Shown here: positions 24,610-32,631 of the stretch, in pieces
Position numbering within the stretch: the first letter of the stretch is position 1
Layout of the letters: the number at the start of each line of letters is the position of its first letter
DNA from: Caulobacter sp. UNC358MFTsu5.1
GTDB lineage: Bacteria > Pseudomonadota > Alphaproteobacteria > Caulobacterales > Caulobacteraceae
DNA: 64,000 bases
NCBI RefSeq assembly: GCF_000712075.1
Contig: NZ_JONW01000005.1
Span: 191,001-255,000, forward strand
Reading direction: 5' to 3'
Notes under the pieces: model-generated
Database searches by the model: none
Seen by the model: only the letters and a program-made list of their open reading frames with translations
What the model was told of the DNA's origin: nothing
Made by a program: the position numbers and the translations under genes

Positions 24610-25158
24610 ATGACCTTCGTTCTCAGGATGCCGGAAACGCGCGGCCCCAAGAGCCGCCGCAAGAGCCTGGCGGTGAAGGCCTTCGACCTGGGCGTCATGG
24701 CCCTGGTCGCCTTCGCCGTCGGCCTGATGGTCATGTACACCGTGCAGTACGAGCTGAAGGTCGAGCCCAAGGCGCCGGCCCGGGAGGGCGCCCAGCTGAT
24801 CAAGGCCAGGTCGATGGCCCGTGTCCGCTGGGCCAGCGTCAAACCGCGGCTGATCGCCCGCCTGGCCCAGCCCCATTCGCTGGAACTGGGCCAGGTGTGG
24901 GCGCGGCGCGACGGCCGGGTCTGCGGCCTGGTCAACGGCTGGGGCAGCTTCGGCGGCCTGACCGGCATGACCCGCTTCTACGCCCAGGGCGACGAGCCGG
25001 TGTTCAAGCAGGACGGCGGCGGCCAGGCCTTCGAGGAGGAGTGGTGGGCCTGCAAGCGCGACCGCTACGTCGTCATCCGCGAGGGCTCTGACGAACCCGG
25101 CTTCTGCGCGACGAAGCTGGGGCAGCAGCGGTGCTACACGGTGGTGTACGGGCGGTGA
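24610..25158 (+). CDS. Membrane-anchored hypothetical protein, probable BlaI-like regulon member
   Basis: This 182-residue protein starts at ATG 24610. A basic N-terminus (RGPKSRRKSLAVKAFD) precedes one transmembrane helix (LGVMALVAFAVGLMVMYTV, about residues 28-46). The rest is predicted to face the periplasm and contains conserved-looking GRVCGLVNGWGSFGGLTGMT and two to four cysteines (WWACKRDRY, GFCATKLGQQRCYTV). I do not recognise the family. The nested palindrome upstream and the adjacent repressor/protease pair suggest it is induced with them. Confidence 0.65.
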   Translation: MTFVLRMPETRGPKSRRKSLAVKAFDLGVMALVAFAVGLMVMYTVQYELKVEPKAPAREGAQLIKARSMARVRWASVKPRLIARLAQPHSLELGQVWARRDGRVCGLVNGWGSFGGLTGMTRFYAQGDEPVFKQDGGGQAFEEEWWACKRDRYVVIREGSDEPGFCATKLGQQRCYTVVYGR

Positions 25159-25164
25159 GTTGAA

Positions 25165-25221
25165 CACTTGCCCCCTACGGACCGGGGCGGACAGACCGCG
25201 AAGCGGTCAGGTGGGGCAAGT
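25165..25221 (+). repeat. Palindromic element P1, internally deleted copy
   Basis: This copy is only 57 bp. It keeps the end CACTTGCCCC, then jumps directly to GGGGCGGACAGACCGCG and ends GGGGCAAGTG. About 60 bp of the middle is missing. Confidence 0.8.
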
Positions 25222-25238
25222 GGGTGCGCTTCTGACCC

Positions 25239-26645
25239 CTACTCCACCCGTGGCAAAAGCAGCGCCACTCGCAGGCCCGGCCCGAAGCCGCCGTATTCGC
25301 CGGGCCCCTCGGCCAGCTCCAGCCGTCCGCCGTGCGAGGCGGCCACCGCCTGGACCAGCGACAGACCCAGGCCCGCGCCCGGCTCGCTGCGGCTGTTCTC
25401 CAGGCGGACGAAGCGCTGGATCACCCGGACGCGGTCGGCCTCGGGCACGCCGGGGCCGGTGTCGGTGACCGAGAACTCCAGCTCGCCGGACGAGGTGCGT
25501 CGGGCCCGCAGCATCACCGCCCCGCCTTCCGGCGTGTACTTGATGGCGTTGTCCAGGATGTTGGCCAGGGCCTGGGCGATGAACTCGCGGTTGCCCCGGA
25601 TGTTGAGCGCCGGGACGATCTCGGCCTTGAAGTCCAGGCCCTTGTCCTCGCAGCTGGCCTCGTAGAGCTCGGCCATGTCCGAGGCCAGCTCGCTGGCGTC
25701 GAACACCGTCTGGTTGGGCGCCTCGCCGGCCGCCTGCAGGCGGGCGATGGCCAGCACGGCGTTGAAGGTCTTGAGCACGCCGTCGGCGTCGATCAGGGCG
25801 GTCTCCAGGGCGGCCACGGGGTCGCCCTTGCCGTTCTCGACGTCGATCAGGGCCACCTCCATGCGCGCTCTCAGCCGCGTGAGCGGCGAGCGCAGGTCGT
25901 GGGCGATGGCGTCGCCGGCGTGGCGCAGGCCGCCCATCAGCCGCTCGATGCGGTCGAGCATGTCGTTCAGCCCCTCGGCCAGCTCGTCGTACTCGTCGCG
26001 GGTGCCGCGCACCCGGGCCCGGGCGTGCAGGTCGCCGGCCCGCACCGCGTTCACGACGTCGACCAGCCCCTGCATGCTGCGCGAGACGTTGCGGCTGATC
26101 AGCACTCCGCCGGCCAGGCCCAGGATGATGACCAGCGCCCCGGCCCCGCGCAGGGCCCGGACGATCTTCATCACATAGCCTTCGGACTCCTGGACGTCGG
26201 CGCCGACGAACAGGGCCTCGCCGCCCGAGAGGCGCTCCTGCACCCCGCGCGCCGCGCGCTTGACCTCGGCGCCGTCAATGTCGGTCTCGGTGAGCTTGAA
26301 GGTCTCCCAGGTGGGGCCCGGGCCCGTGAAGTCGTCGATCGGCGACTCCTCGATCGAGCCGGAGATCCGCTTCCCGTCCTTGTCGAGCAGCAGGTATAGG
26401 AACGGCCGCTCGCCGGTGGCGCGCTCGACGATGGTCTGGTTCAGGGCGTTGACCCCGCCCACCCGATAGGCGGCCTCCAGGCTCTCCATCTCGCGGGTGA
26501 TGTCGGCGTCGGCGCGGCGGTTCACCTCGCCGGCCGTGGCGATGTAGATGTAGCCCAGGAACGCGCTGGCGGCCGCCGCGAACAGGGCCAGGAACAGCAG
26601 CGTCAGCCGGAACGGCGTGGATCGGATCAGGCGCGGCAGGCGCAT
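25239..26645 (-). CDS. HAMP-domain sensor histidine kinase
   Basis: This 468-residue inner-membrane kinase starts at ATG 26645. Transmembrane helices lie near residues 13-33 (FRLTLLFLALFAAAASAFLG) and 168-184 (GALVIILGLAGGVLISR) and flank a periplasmic sensor. A HAMP linker follows (about 185-230). The H-box is AHDLRSPLTRL with His249 as phosphoacceptor. The ATPase domain has the N-box (IAQALANILDNAIKYTP), VTDTGPGVPE and GAGLGLSLVQAVA. It is separated from its likely partner regulator at 27153 by a toxin-antitoxin-like pair. Confidence 0.93.
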   Translation of the reverse strand: MRLPRLIRSTPFRLTLLFLALFAAAASAFLGYIYIATAGEVNRRADADITREMESLEAAYRVGGVNALNQTIVERATGERPFLYLLLDKDGKRISGSIEESPIDDFTGPGPTWETFKLTETDIDGAEVKRAARGVQERLSGGEALFVGADVQESEGYVMKIVRALRGAGALVIILGLAGGVLISRNVSRSMQGLVDVVNAVRAGDLHARARVRGTRDEYDELAEGLNDMLDRIERLMGGLRHAGDAIAHDLRSPLTRLRARMEVALIDVENGKGDPVAALETALIDADGVLKTFNAVLAIARLQAAGEAPNQTVFDASELASDMAELYEASCEDKGLDFKAEIVPALNIRGNREFIAQALANILDNAIKYTPEGGAVMLRARRTSSGELEFSVTDTGPGVPEADRVRVIQRFVRLENSRSEPGAGLGLSLVQAVAASHGGRLELAEGPGEYGGFGPGLRVALLLPRVE

Positions 26646-26648
26646 GGT

Positions 26649-26900
26649 TCAGCGGGGCTCGTCTAGAAGAGCGGACAGGTCGCGGCGGCCATCGACGATA
26701 CGCAACACTTCAACGTCTCCCTCCACGAGGTCGTAGATGATCACCCACGGCCGAACCGGCAAAGTGAATGTATTTTCACCCAGGTCACGCCGGGCGCGAT
26801 CCAGTTGAGGAAACGCCGCGAGCCGGTCCAGGGATTTTTCCAGGCGTTCGAGCTGCGCGACCGCGACGCCAAGCCCGTTGTCCCCCGCGACCCTCGCCAT
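26649..26900 (-). CDS. ParE/RelE-superfamily toxin-like protein
   Basis: This 83-residue protein has the C-terminal two thirds of a ParE fold: LERLEKSLDRLAAFPQLDRA, then FTLPVRPWVIIYDLVEGDVE and VLRIVDGRRDLSALL. Typical ParE proteins are about 95-100 residues; the first beta strand and part of helix 1 are missing, and no upstream start codon is in frame. It may be a shortened or inactive toxin. It begins seven bases after the stop of the antitoxin-like gene and ends three bases before the kinase start. Confidence 0.75.
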   Translation of the reverse strand: MARVAGDNGLGVAVAQLERLEKSLDRLAAFPQLDRARRDLGENTFTLPVRPWVIIYDLVEGDVEVLRIVDGRRDLSALLDEPR

Positions 26901-26907
26901 TCCGACC

Positions 26908-27120
26908 TTATCGCTTGGCGAGATGCCGGCGCGTTCCTTCGGCGATGATCTCGGCGATCGTGCGCTTGTCCGATCGCCCCTCGGCGAGCTGCCGGCGCGC
27001 GACGTCCAGCGACTCCTTCAGCGCGTCCCGATTGCGCTCGAACCAGGCTTCGAGTTCGGCCTCGGACGGTTCAGCGCTGAAGTCCTCGCGCTCGGGAACG
27101 GGCTGGGTCAGCTTGTTCAT
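26908..27120 (-). CDS. Antitoxin-like partner of the ParE protein
   Basis: This 70-residue protein is acidic at the N-terminus (VPEREDFSAEPSEAELEAWF) with a helical C-terminus (RDALKESLDVARRQLAEGRS and IAEIIAEGTRRHLAKR). Its size, charge pattern and position directly upstream of the ParE-like gene fit a ParD-type antitoxin, although I do not see a clear ribbon-helix-helix DNA-binding motif. It lies between the response regulator and the kinase of one two-component system. Confidence 0.65.
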   Translation of the reverse strand: MNKLTQPVPEREDFSAEPSEAELEAWFERNRDALKESLDVARRQLAEGRSDKRTIAEIIAEGTRRHLAKR

Positions 27121-27152
27121 GGCTCCAGCCTATCACGCCCGGGACCAACCGC

Positions 27153-27824
27153 CTACGGATCGAGCCGGTAGCCGGCCCCGCGCACGGTCTGCAGCATGGG
27201 GCGGTCGAAGCCCTTGTCGATCTTGGACCGCAGCCGGGAGATGTGCACGTCGATGACGTTGGTCTGGGGATCGAAGTGGTATTCCCACACCTTCTCCAGC
27301 AGCATGGTGCGCGTCACCGACTGACCGGCGTGGCGCATCATGAATTCCAGCAGCTGGAACTCGCGGGGCTGGAGGTCGATCTCCTTGCCCTGGCGATGGA
27401 CCGTGCGGTTGATCAGGTTCATCTCGAGCTCGCCCACCTTCAGGGTGGTGGCCACCGCGCCCGTCTCGCGGCGGCGCGACAGGGCGTCGACCCGGGCGAT
27501 CAGCTCGGCGAAGGCGTAGGGCTTGACCAGGTAGTCGTCGGCCCCGGCCCGCAGGCCGGTGACGCGGTCGTTGATCTCGCCCAGGGCCGACAGGAACAGC
27601 ACCGGCGTCTGGTCGCCCTCGCGGCGCAGGGTCTCGACCACCTCGACGCCGTTCTTCTTGGGCATCATGCGATCGACGATCATCACGTCGAACCCGCCCT
27701 TGCCCGCCTCGGTCAGGCCGGCCTCGCCGTCGGGCGCGTGGACGCACTCGTAGCCCGCCTCGGTCAGGCCGTGGCTCATGGCGCCGGCGGCTTCGAGATC
27801 GTCCTCGATAATCAGGATACGCAT
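27153..27824 (-). CDS. OmpR-family response regulator
   Basis: This 223-residue regulator starts at ATG 27824. The receiver domain (1-120) has the acidic pocket IIEDD, phosphoacceptor Asp51 in VMIVDRMMPKKNG and Lys in YLVKPYAF. The winged-helix output domain (about 128-223) has LQPREFQLLEFMMRHAGQSV, then VIDVHISRLRSKIDKGF and VRGAGYRLDP. Its partner is very probably the kinase at 25239. It follows degP on the same strand, an order also known from rhizobia where cycHJKL and degP are adjacent, so an envelope-stress role is possible but inferred. Confidence 0.92.
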   Translation of the reverse strand: MRILIIEDDLEAAGAMSHGLTEAGYECVHAPDGEAGLTEAGKGGFDVMIVDRMMPKKNGVEVVETLRREGDQTPVLFLSALGEINDRVTGLRAGADDYLVKPYAFAELIARVDALSRRRETGAVATTLKVGELEMNLINRTVHRQGKEIDLQPREFQLLEFMMRHAGQSVTRTMLLEKVWEYHFDPQTNVIDVHISRLRSKIDKGFDRPMLQTVRGAGYRLDP

Positions 27825-27963
27825 GCAGGTCCCCAGATGCACGAAAGGGCGTCACCGTGCGAATCGATGACGCCCTCTGTCGTGTCGTCGTCACGTCCCC
27901 GCAATGGTGACGTGATCCGGGCGCGGGCGAAAGCCCCCGCGTACCGGCGTTAGCCTATGCCTC

Positions 27964-29532
27964 CTACGGCGCGATCTTCAGCGGCACGATCGTGGGGCGA
28001 CCGGCGCGGATGATCCGCAGGTTGACGCTGGGGCGCTGCAGCTTCTTGGCCGCCTCGACCGCCGCGTTGACCTGCGAGGCCGAGGTGACCGGATCGCCGT
28101 TGACGCTGGTCAGCACGTCGCCCTTGCGCAGGCCCTTCTCGCCGGCGTCGGAATTGACCTTCACGCCGTCGATCAGCACGCCGCGGACGGTGGGATCGAT
28201 GCTGTAGGTGCGGCGGGCCGCATCGTCGATCGGCGCCAGGCTCATGCCCAGGGCTTCCGACTTCTGGACCTGCGGCTTGGTCGGCGCCTCGGCGCCGCCC
28301 TCGTCGCTGTCGTCGTCGCTCAGCGCCAGTTCCTTCTCGGTCGGACGCACGCCCGACTTGATGTCGATGGTGCGGGGCTTGCCGCCGCGCAGGATCGACA
28401 GCTTCAGGGTGTCGCCGGGACGGCCCTTGGCCACTTCGCGGGTCAGTTCCGAACCGTTCTTGATCGCCACGCCGTTGACGGCGGTGATCACGTCCTCGGG
28501 CATCAGGCCGCCCTTCTGGGCCGGACCGCCGGCCACCAGGTCGGCGACGATGGCGCCCTTGACGTCGCCCAGGCCCTGGGCGTCGGCCATTTCCTTGGTG
28601 AAGGGTTGGATCTGCGCGCCGATATAGCCGCGCACCACCTTGCCGCCGCTGATCAGCTGCTTGGCGGTGGCCTCGGCCACGTCGGCGGGGATGGCGAAGC
28701 CGATGCCCACCGAGCCGCCGGTCGGCGAGAAGATCGCGGTGTTGACCCCGATCACCCGGCCGTAGATGTCGAACGACGGACCGCCCGAGTTGCCCCGGTT
28801 GATCGGCGCGTCGATCTGGATGTAGTCGACGAAGGTCGACGAGCTGTCGCCCAGGTCGCGGTTGTAGGCCGAGATGATGCCGGCCGTGGCGGTGCCGCCC
28901 AGACCGAACGGGTTGCCGATGGTGATCACCCAGTCGCCGACCCGCGGCTTGGCCTGGTTCTCGAAGTTCACATACGGGAACGCCGCGCCCTTGGCCTTGG
29001 GGTCGACCACCTTCAGCACGGCCAGGTCGGTGCCCTCGTCGCGACCGACGATGGTGGCCTTCAGCTCACGGCCGTCCTTCAGGACCACGTTGATGCCGTC
29101 GTCGTCGGCGTCGGCGACCACGTGGTTGTTGGTCACCAGATAGCCGTCGGCCGAGATGAAGAAGCCCGAACCCGAGGACTGCTGCTTGGGACCGGGGGCT
29201 TCCTCGCCCTCCTCGCCCGGCTTCTGGCCGCGCGGCACGATGTCGAAGCCTTCCAGGCCCGGGATGCGCAGACGCGGGGCCGCGGCGGCCTTGGAGGTCA
29301 CGTCGATCTGCACCACGGCGGGCGAGACCTGTTCGAAGATGTCGGCGAACGACATCGGCGCGCCGGGCGGCGGGGCGAACATCGGAGCCGGAGCGCCCGA
29401 GGTGCGGACCACCTGGGCCGGCTCGGCCGCCCCCGCGGGCGCCATGCGCATGCCGACCCCGGCCAGAGCCGCGCAGGCCACGCCCGCGCCGGCGACCGCA
29501 CCGACAAAGAAACCAGACTTCCTAGCAGCCAT
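27964..29532 (-). CDS. degP: DegP/HtrA periplasmic serine protease (Do family)
   Basis: This 522-residue protein starts at ATG 29532, behind GAGGAAAG; an upstream ATG at 29610 lacks a ribosome site. An N-terminal membrane or signal segment (GFFVGAVAGAGVACAALAGV) is followed by a trypsin-like domain with His137 (VTNNHVVADADD), Asp169 (EGTDLAVLKV) and Ser249 (INRGNSGGPSFD). Two PDZ domains follow: the first around QGLGDVKGAIVADLVAGGPA, the second around TVRGVLIDGVKVNSDAGEKG. An acidic linker with DDDSDEGG separates them. It degrades or refolds damaged envelope proteins. It is the gene after the cytochrome c maturation operon. Confidence 0.95.
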   Translation of the reverse strand: MAARKSGFFVGAVAGAGVACAALAGVGMRMAPAGAAEPAQVVRTSGAPAPMFAPPPGAPMSFADIFEQVSPAVVQIDVTSKAAAAPRLRIPGLEGFDIVPRGQKPGEEGEEAPGPKQQSSGSGFFISADGYLVTNNHVVADADDDGINVVLKDGRELKATIVGRDEGTDLAVLKVVDPKAKGAAFPYVNFENQAKPRVGDWVITIGNPFGLGGTATAGIISAYNRDLGDSSSTFVDYIQIDAPINRGNSGGPSFDIYGRVIGVNTAIFSPTGGSVGIGFAIPADVAEATAKQLISGGKVVRGYIGAQIQPFTKEMADAQGLGDVKGAIVADLVAGGPAQKGGLMPEDVITAVNGVAIKNGSELTREVAKGRPGDTLKLSILRGGKPRTIDIKSGVRPTEKELALSDDDSDEGGAEAPTKPQVQKSEALGMSLAPIDDAARRTYSIDPTVRGVLIDGVKVNSDAGEKGLRKGDVLTSVNGDPVTSASQVNAAVEAAKKLQRPSVNLRIIRAGRPTIVPLKIAP

Positions 29533-29678
29533 CTTACGTCTTTCCTCACCCACGGCGCGCGGCGCCGGGTCCTTGGCTTGAGAACCTAGTTGCGCTGGCG
29601 AAAGGCGCAATGGTCTTCGAAAGAGATCATGCGTCCACGCTCAAGATGGTCTTGGGGCGTCTTCGCGGCGCAATCGTG

Positions 29679-30143
29679 TCATTCGTCCTTCAACAACACC
29701 TGAAGACGCGCTTCTTCCTCCTGGGAAAGTCGCTGCGCGTCTTCACCGTCGACCGCCGAAGCCGACCGCCTACGTAGAAGCAAAATCATCAACACGCCGC
29801 CCAAGATCAGCGCAATCCCAGGCGTGGCCCAGAGCAGCGCGTTGCCCAGCGAGAACGGCGGCTTGAGCAGCACGAACTCGCCGTAGCGCTCCACCAGGAA
29901 CGCGCGGATCTCCTTGTCGCTGCGTCCCTGCTTCACTTGGTCACGGACCACCTGGCGCAGGTCGCCCGCCAGGGACGCCTCGGAGTCGTCGATGGACTCG
30001 TTCTGGCAGACCAGGCAGCGCACCTCGCGGAAGATCTCGCGGGCCCGGGCTTCCTGGACCGGATCGGGCAGGCGCTCGGCCGGATCGGCCGCGGCGCCGG
30101 CCATGCAGGCGATGGCCGCCAGGACGATCAGGAGGCGCTTCAC
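29679..30143 (-). CDS. ccmH: CcmH/CycL, cytochrome c maturation thiol reductase
   Basis: This 154-residue protein starts at GTG 30143, overlapping the ccmF stop by four bases. A signal peptide (LLIVLAAIACMAGAAADP) precedes the conserved FREVRCLVCQNESI with Cys43 and Cys46, which reduce the apocytochrome CxxCH motif. Then come IRAFLVERYGEFVLLKPPF and one C-terminal transmembrane helix (LLWATPGIALILGGVLMILL). It acts with CcmF and CcmI in heme ligation in the periplasm. It is the last gene of ccmI-ccmE-ccmF-ccmH. Confidence 0.95.
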   Translation of the reverse strand: MKRLLIVLAAIACMAGAAADPAERLPDPVQEARAREIFREVRCLVCQNESIDDSEASLAGDLRQVVRDQVKQGRSDKEIRAFLVERYGEFVLLKPPFSLGNALLWATPGIALILGGVLMILLLRRRSASAVDGEDAQRLSQEEEARLQVLLKDE

Positions 30144-32131
30144 GCCGCCTTCTCCGCTTTGCGCGCGCTCGCCTTGTTCCCAATGGCGAACCGCAGGCGG
30201 CGGTCCGACAGCGAGACCAGGCCGCCGATCGCCATGATCAGCGGGCCCAGGAAGATCAGCCGCACCCACGGATTGACGAAGGCCCGCACCAGCCAGGCCG
30301 GTTGGCCGTTGTCGCCCGCGCGGCGCTCGCCCAGCACCACGTAGAGGTCGTCCAGCACCTTGGGGCAGATCGCCACTTCCGAGGTGGTCTGCTTGCCGGT
30401 CGGATAGAAGCGGCGCTCGGGCTTGGCCTCGCAGACCGGCGCCCCGGCCTTGGTGATCGTCACGATCCCGCGCTCGGCGATGTAGTTGCCGCCCTCGGCC
30501 GTGCCGACGTCGGTCAGGGTCAGTTCGTAGGCGCCCAGCTTCAGCTGGCCGCCGACGCTCAGGGCCTGGGCCGCCTCGACCCGCCAGGTGGTCTCGAACG
30601 ACGCGCCCAGCACGAAGACACCCAGGCCCGCATGGGCCAGGGTCGTGCCCCAGGCGCCGCGCGGCAGGCCAGTGGCCCGGCGGCGCACCTCGGCCCAGGG
30701 GGCGCGGAAGGCCTTGACCCGCTCGGCGAGCTCCAGCACGGCCCCGCCGATCAGCCAGAAGCCCACCACCAGGCCGGCGCTGGCCAGGGCGCTGCGGGGC
30801 GAGACCACGGCGAAGGCGACCAGGCCCAGGATGGCGGCGACCGCCAGGGCCAGCCACAGGCGGCGGACCACCAGGCGCGCGTCGCCGCGCTTCCAGGCCA
30901 GCAGCGGTCCGGCCGGCAGCACGGCCATGGCCAGCACCATCAGCGGCACGAAGGTCATGTTGAAGAACGGCGCGCCCACCGACACGGCCTCGCCGTCGGT
31001 CGCCTCGCGGATCAGCGGGAACAGGGTGCCGACCAGAACCACCGCCGTCGCCGTCGACAGGATGATGTTGTTCAGGACGATGGCGCTCTCGCGGCTGACC
31101 GGGGCGAACAGGCCGCCGCTGTTCAGGCTGGGGGCGCGCAGGGCGAACATCGCGAAGCCGGCGCCGGCCGCTATGCCCATGATGGTCAGCAGCAGGACGC
31201 CGCGCGTCGGGTCGACGGCGAAGGCGTGGACGCTGGTCAGCACGCCCGAGCGCACCAGGAAGGCGCCCAGCATCGAGAAGGTGAAGGCCGCCAGCCCCAG
31301 GAACACGGTCCAGCCCGGCAGGGCGCCGCGCTTCTCCAGCACCACGGCCGAGTGCAGCAGGGCCGAGCCGATCAGCCAGGGCATGAAGCTGGCGTTCTCG
31401 ACCGGGTCCCAGAACCACCAGCCGCCCCAGCCCAGCTCGTAATAGGCCCAGAAGGCGCCCAGGGTGATGCCGACGGTCAGGAAGCTCCAGGCCGCCAGGG
31501 TCCAGGGCCGCACCCAGCGGGCCCAGGCCGCGTCGACCCGGCCCTCGATCAGGGCGGCCATGGCGAACGAGAACACCACCGAGAAACCGACATAGCCGCA
31601 GTAGAGGAACGGCGGGTGGAAGGCCAGCGCCGGGTCCTGCAGCAGCGGGTTCAGCGACGCGCCCTCGACCGGGACGTCGTAGAGCCGCGCCATCGGGTTG
31701 GAGGCGAAGACCGTATAGGCCAGGAACAGCACGCCCAGCGCCCCCTGGGTGGCGGCCGCATAGGCCCGCAGGCGCGGCGGCAGGGCCTCGCCGAAGCTGG
31801 CCACGGCCGCGCCGTAGCCGGTCAGCACCAGGCACCACAGCAGCATCGAGCCCTCGTGGCTGCCCCAGGCGCCGGCCACCTTGTAGAGCATCGGCTTGGC
31901 GGTGTGGGAGTTGGCCGCGACGTTGGCCACCGAGAAGTCCGACATCACGAAGGCGTGGATCAGGGCCAGGAAGGTCAGGGCCGTGCAGAGGAAGGCGCCC
32001 AGCGCCGCCCCGCGTCCGGCCCCGGCCAGCAGCGCCGACCGCCGCGCCCCGCCGACCGCCGACAGGATCAGCTGCAGCGCCGACAGGATCAGGGCCAGGA
32101 CGAGGGCGTAGGCGCCGAATTCGGTGATCAT
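30140..32131 (-). CDS. ccmF: CcmF/CycK, cytochrome c heme lyase subunit
   Basis: This 663-residue polytopic membrane protein attaches heme to apocytochrome c. The tryptophan-rich WWD signature GWGGWWFWDPVENASFMPWL lies around residues 225-245. Other CcmF hallmarks are MLLWCLVLTGYGA near the start, LAFHPPFLYCGYVGFSVVF and the late periplasmic segment with VLGERRAGDNGQPAW. It has ATGA overlaps with ccmE upstream and ccmH downstream, indicating one operon with coupled translation. Confidence 0.96.
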   Translation of the reverse strand: MITEFGAYALVLALILSALQLILSAVGGARRSALLAGAGRGAALGAFLCTALTFLALIHAFVMSDFSVANVAANSHTAKPMLYKVAGAWGSHEGSMLLWCLVLTGYGAAVASFGEALPPRLRAYAAATQGALGVLFLAYTVFASNPMARLYDVPVEGASLNPLLQDPALAFHPPFLYCGYVGFSVVFSFAMAALIEGRVDAAWARWVRPWTLAAWSFLTVGITLGAFWAYYELGWGGWWFWDPVENASFMPWLIGSALLHSAVVLEKRGALPGWTVFLGLAAFTFSMLGAFLVRSGVLTSVHAFAVDPTRGVLLLTIMGIAAGAGFAMFALRAPSLNSGGLFAPVSRESAIVLNNIILSTATAVVLVGTLFPLIREATDGEAVSVGAPFFNMTFVPLMVLAMAVLPAGPLLAWKRGDARLVVRRLWLALAVAAILGLVAFAVVSPRSALASAGLVVGFWLIGGAVLELAERVKAFRAPWAEVRRRATGLPRGAWGTTLAHAGLGVFVLGASFETTWRVEAAQALSVGGQLKLGAYELTLTDVGTAEGGNYIAERGIVTITKAGAPVCEAKPERRFYPTGKQTTSEVAICPKVLDDLYVVLGERRAGDNGQPAWLVRAFVNPWVRLIFLGPLIMAIGGLVSLSDRRLRFAIGNKASARKAEKAA

Positions 32132-32631
32132 GATTTCGGCTTCTGACCGTAGGGGGTCGCGTCATAGGCGGGCTTGGCGCCGTCGCCGCGCCACTCGCCC
32201 TGTTCCTTCAGGGCCTTGGAGACCTCGCGCGGCATGTAGCGCTCGTCGTGCTTGGCCAGCACCTGCTTGGCGACGAAGGTCCCGGACTCGTCGAAGGCGC
32301 CCGAGGCGACGATGCCCTGGCCCTCGCGGAACAGGTCCGGCAGGTCGCCCTTGAAGCGGACCAGGGCGGTGGAGCGCTGGTCGGCCACGACGAACTCGAC
32401 CAGGCCGTCCGGGTGCTTGACCACGCTGCCGGCCTTGACCAGCCCGCCCAGTTGCACCTTGCGGCCGGCCGGCACGTGGGCGGCGGCGGCCTGGGCCGGG
32501 GTGTAGAACAGCGAGATGGCGTCGCGCATGCCCCACAGGGCCAGGCCCACGGCCAGGGCCACGACGGGGGCGGCCACGGCCAGGACGGTCAGGCGGCGGC
32601 GCGCCTTGCGGGATTTGGGCAGGAAGCTCAT
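32128..32631 (-). CDS. ccmE: CcmE/CycJ, heme chaperone
   Basis: This 167-residue periplasmic protein is anchored by one helix (VLAVAAPVVALAVGLALWGM, about residues 16-35). The soluble beta-barrel contains VQLGGLVKAGSVVKHPDG and GIVASGAFDESGTFVAKQVL. The heme-binding loop reads LAKHDERYMP, with His128 as covalent heme attachment site and Tyr132 as ligand. It carries heme from CcmC to CcmF. Its start overlaps the ccmI stop and its stop overlaps the ccmF start. Confidence 0.95.
   Translation of the reverse strand: MSFLPKSRKARRRLTVLAVAAPVVALAVGLALWGMRDAISLFYTPAQAAAAHVPAGRKVQLGGLVKAGSVVKHPDGLVEFVVADQRSTALVRFKGDLPDLFREGQGIVASGAFDESGTFVAKQVLAKHDERYMPREVSKALKEQGEWRGDGAKPAYDATPYGQKPKS

Noticed and set aside
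30302..32146. 614-residue open frame antisense to ccmF
   Set aside because: Composition is dominated by Gln, Gly and Arg; ccmF on the other strand is unambiguous.
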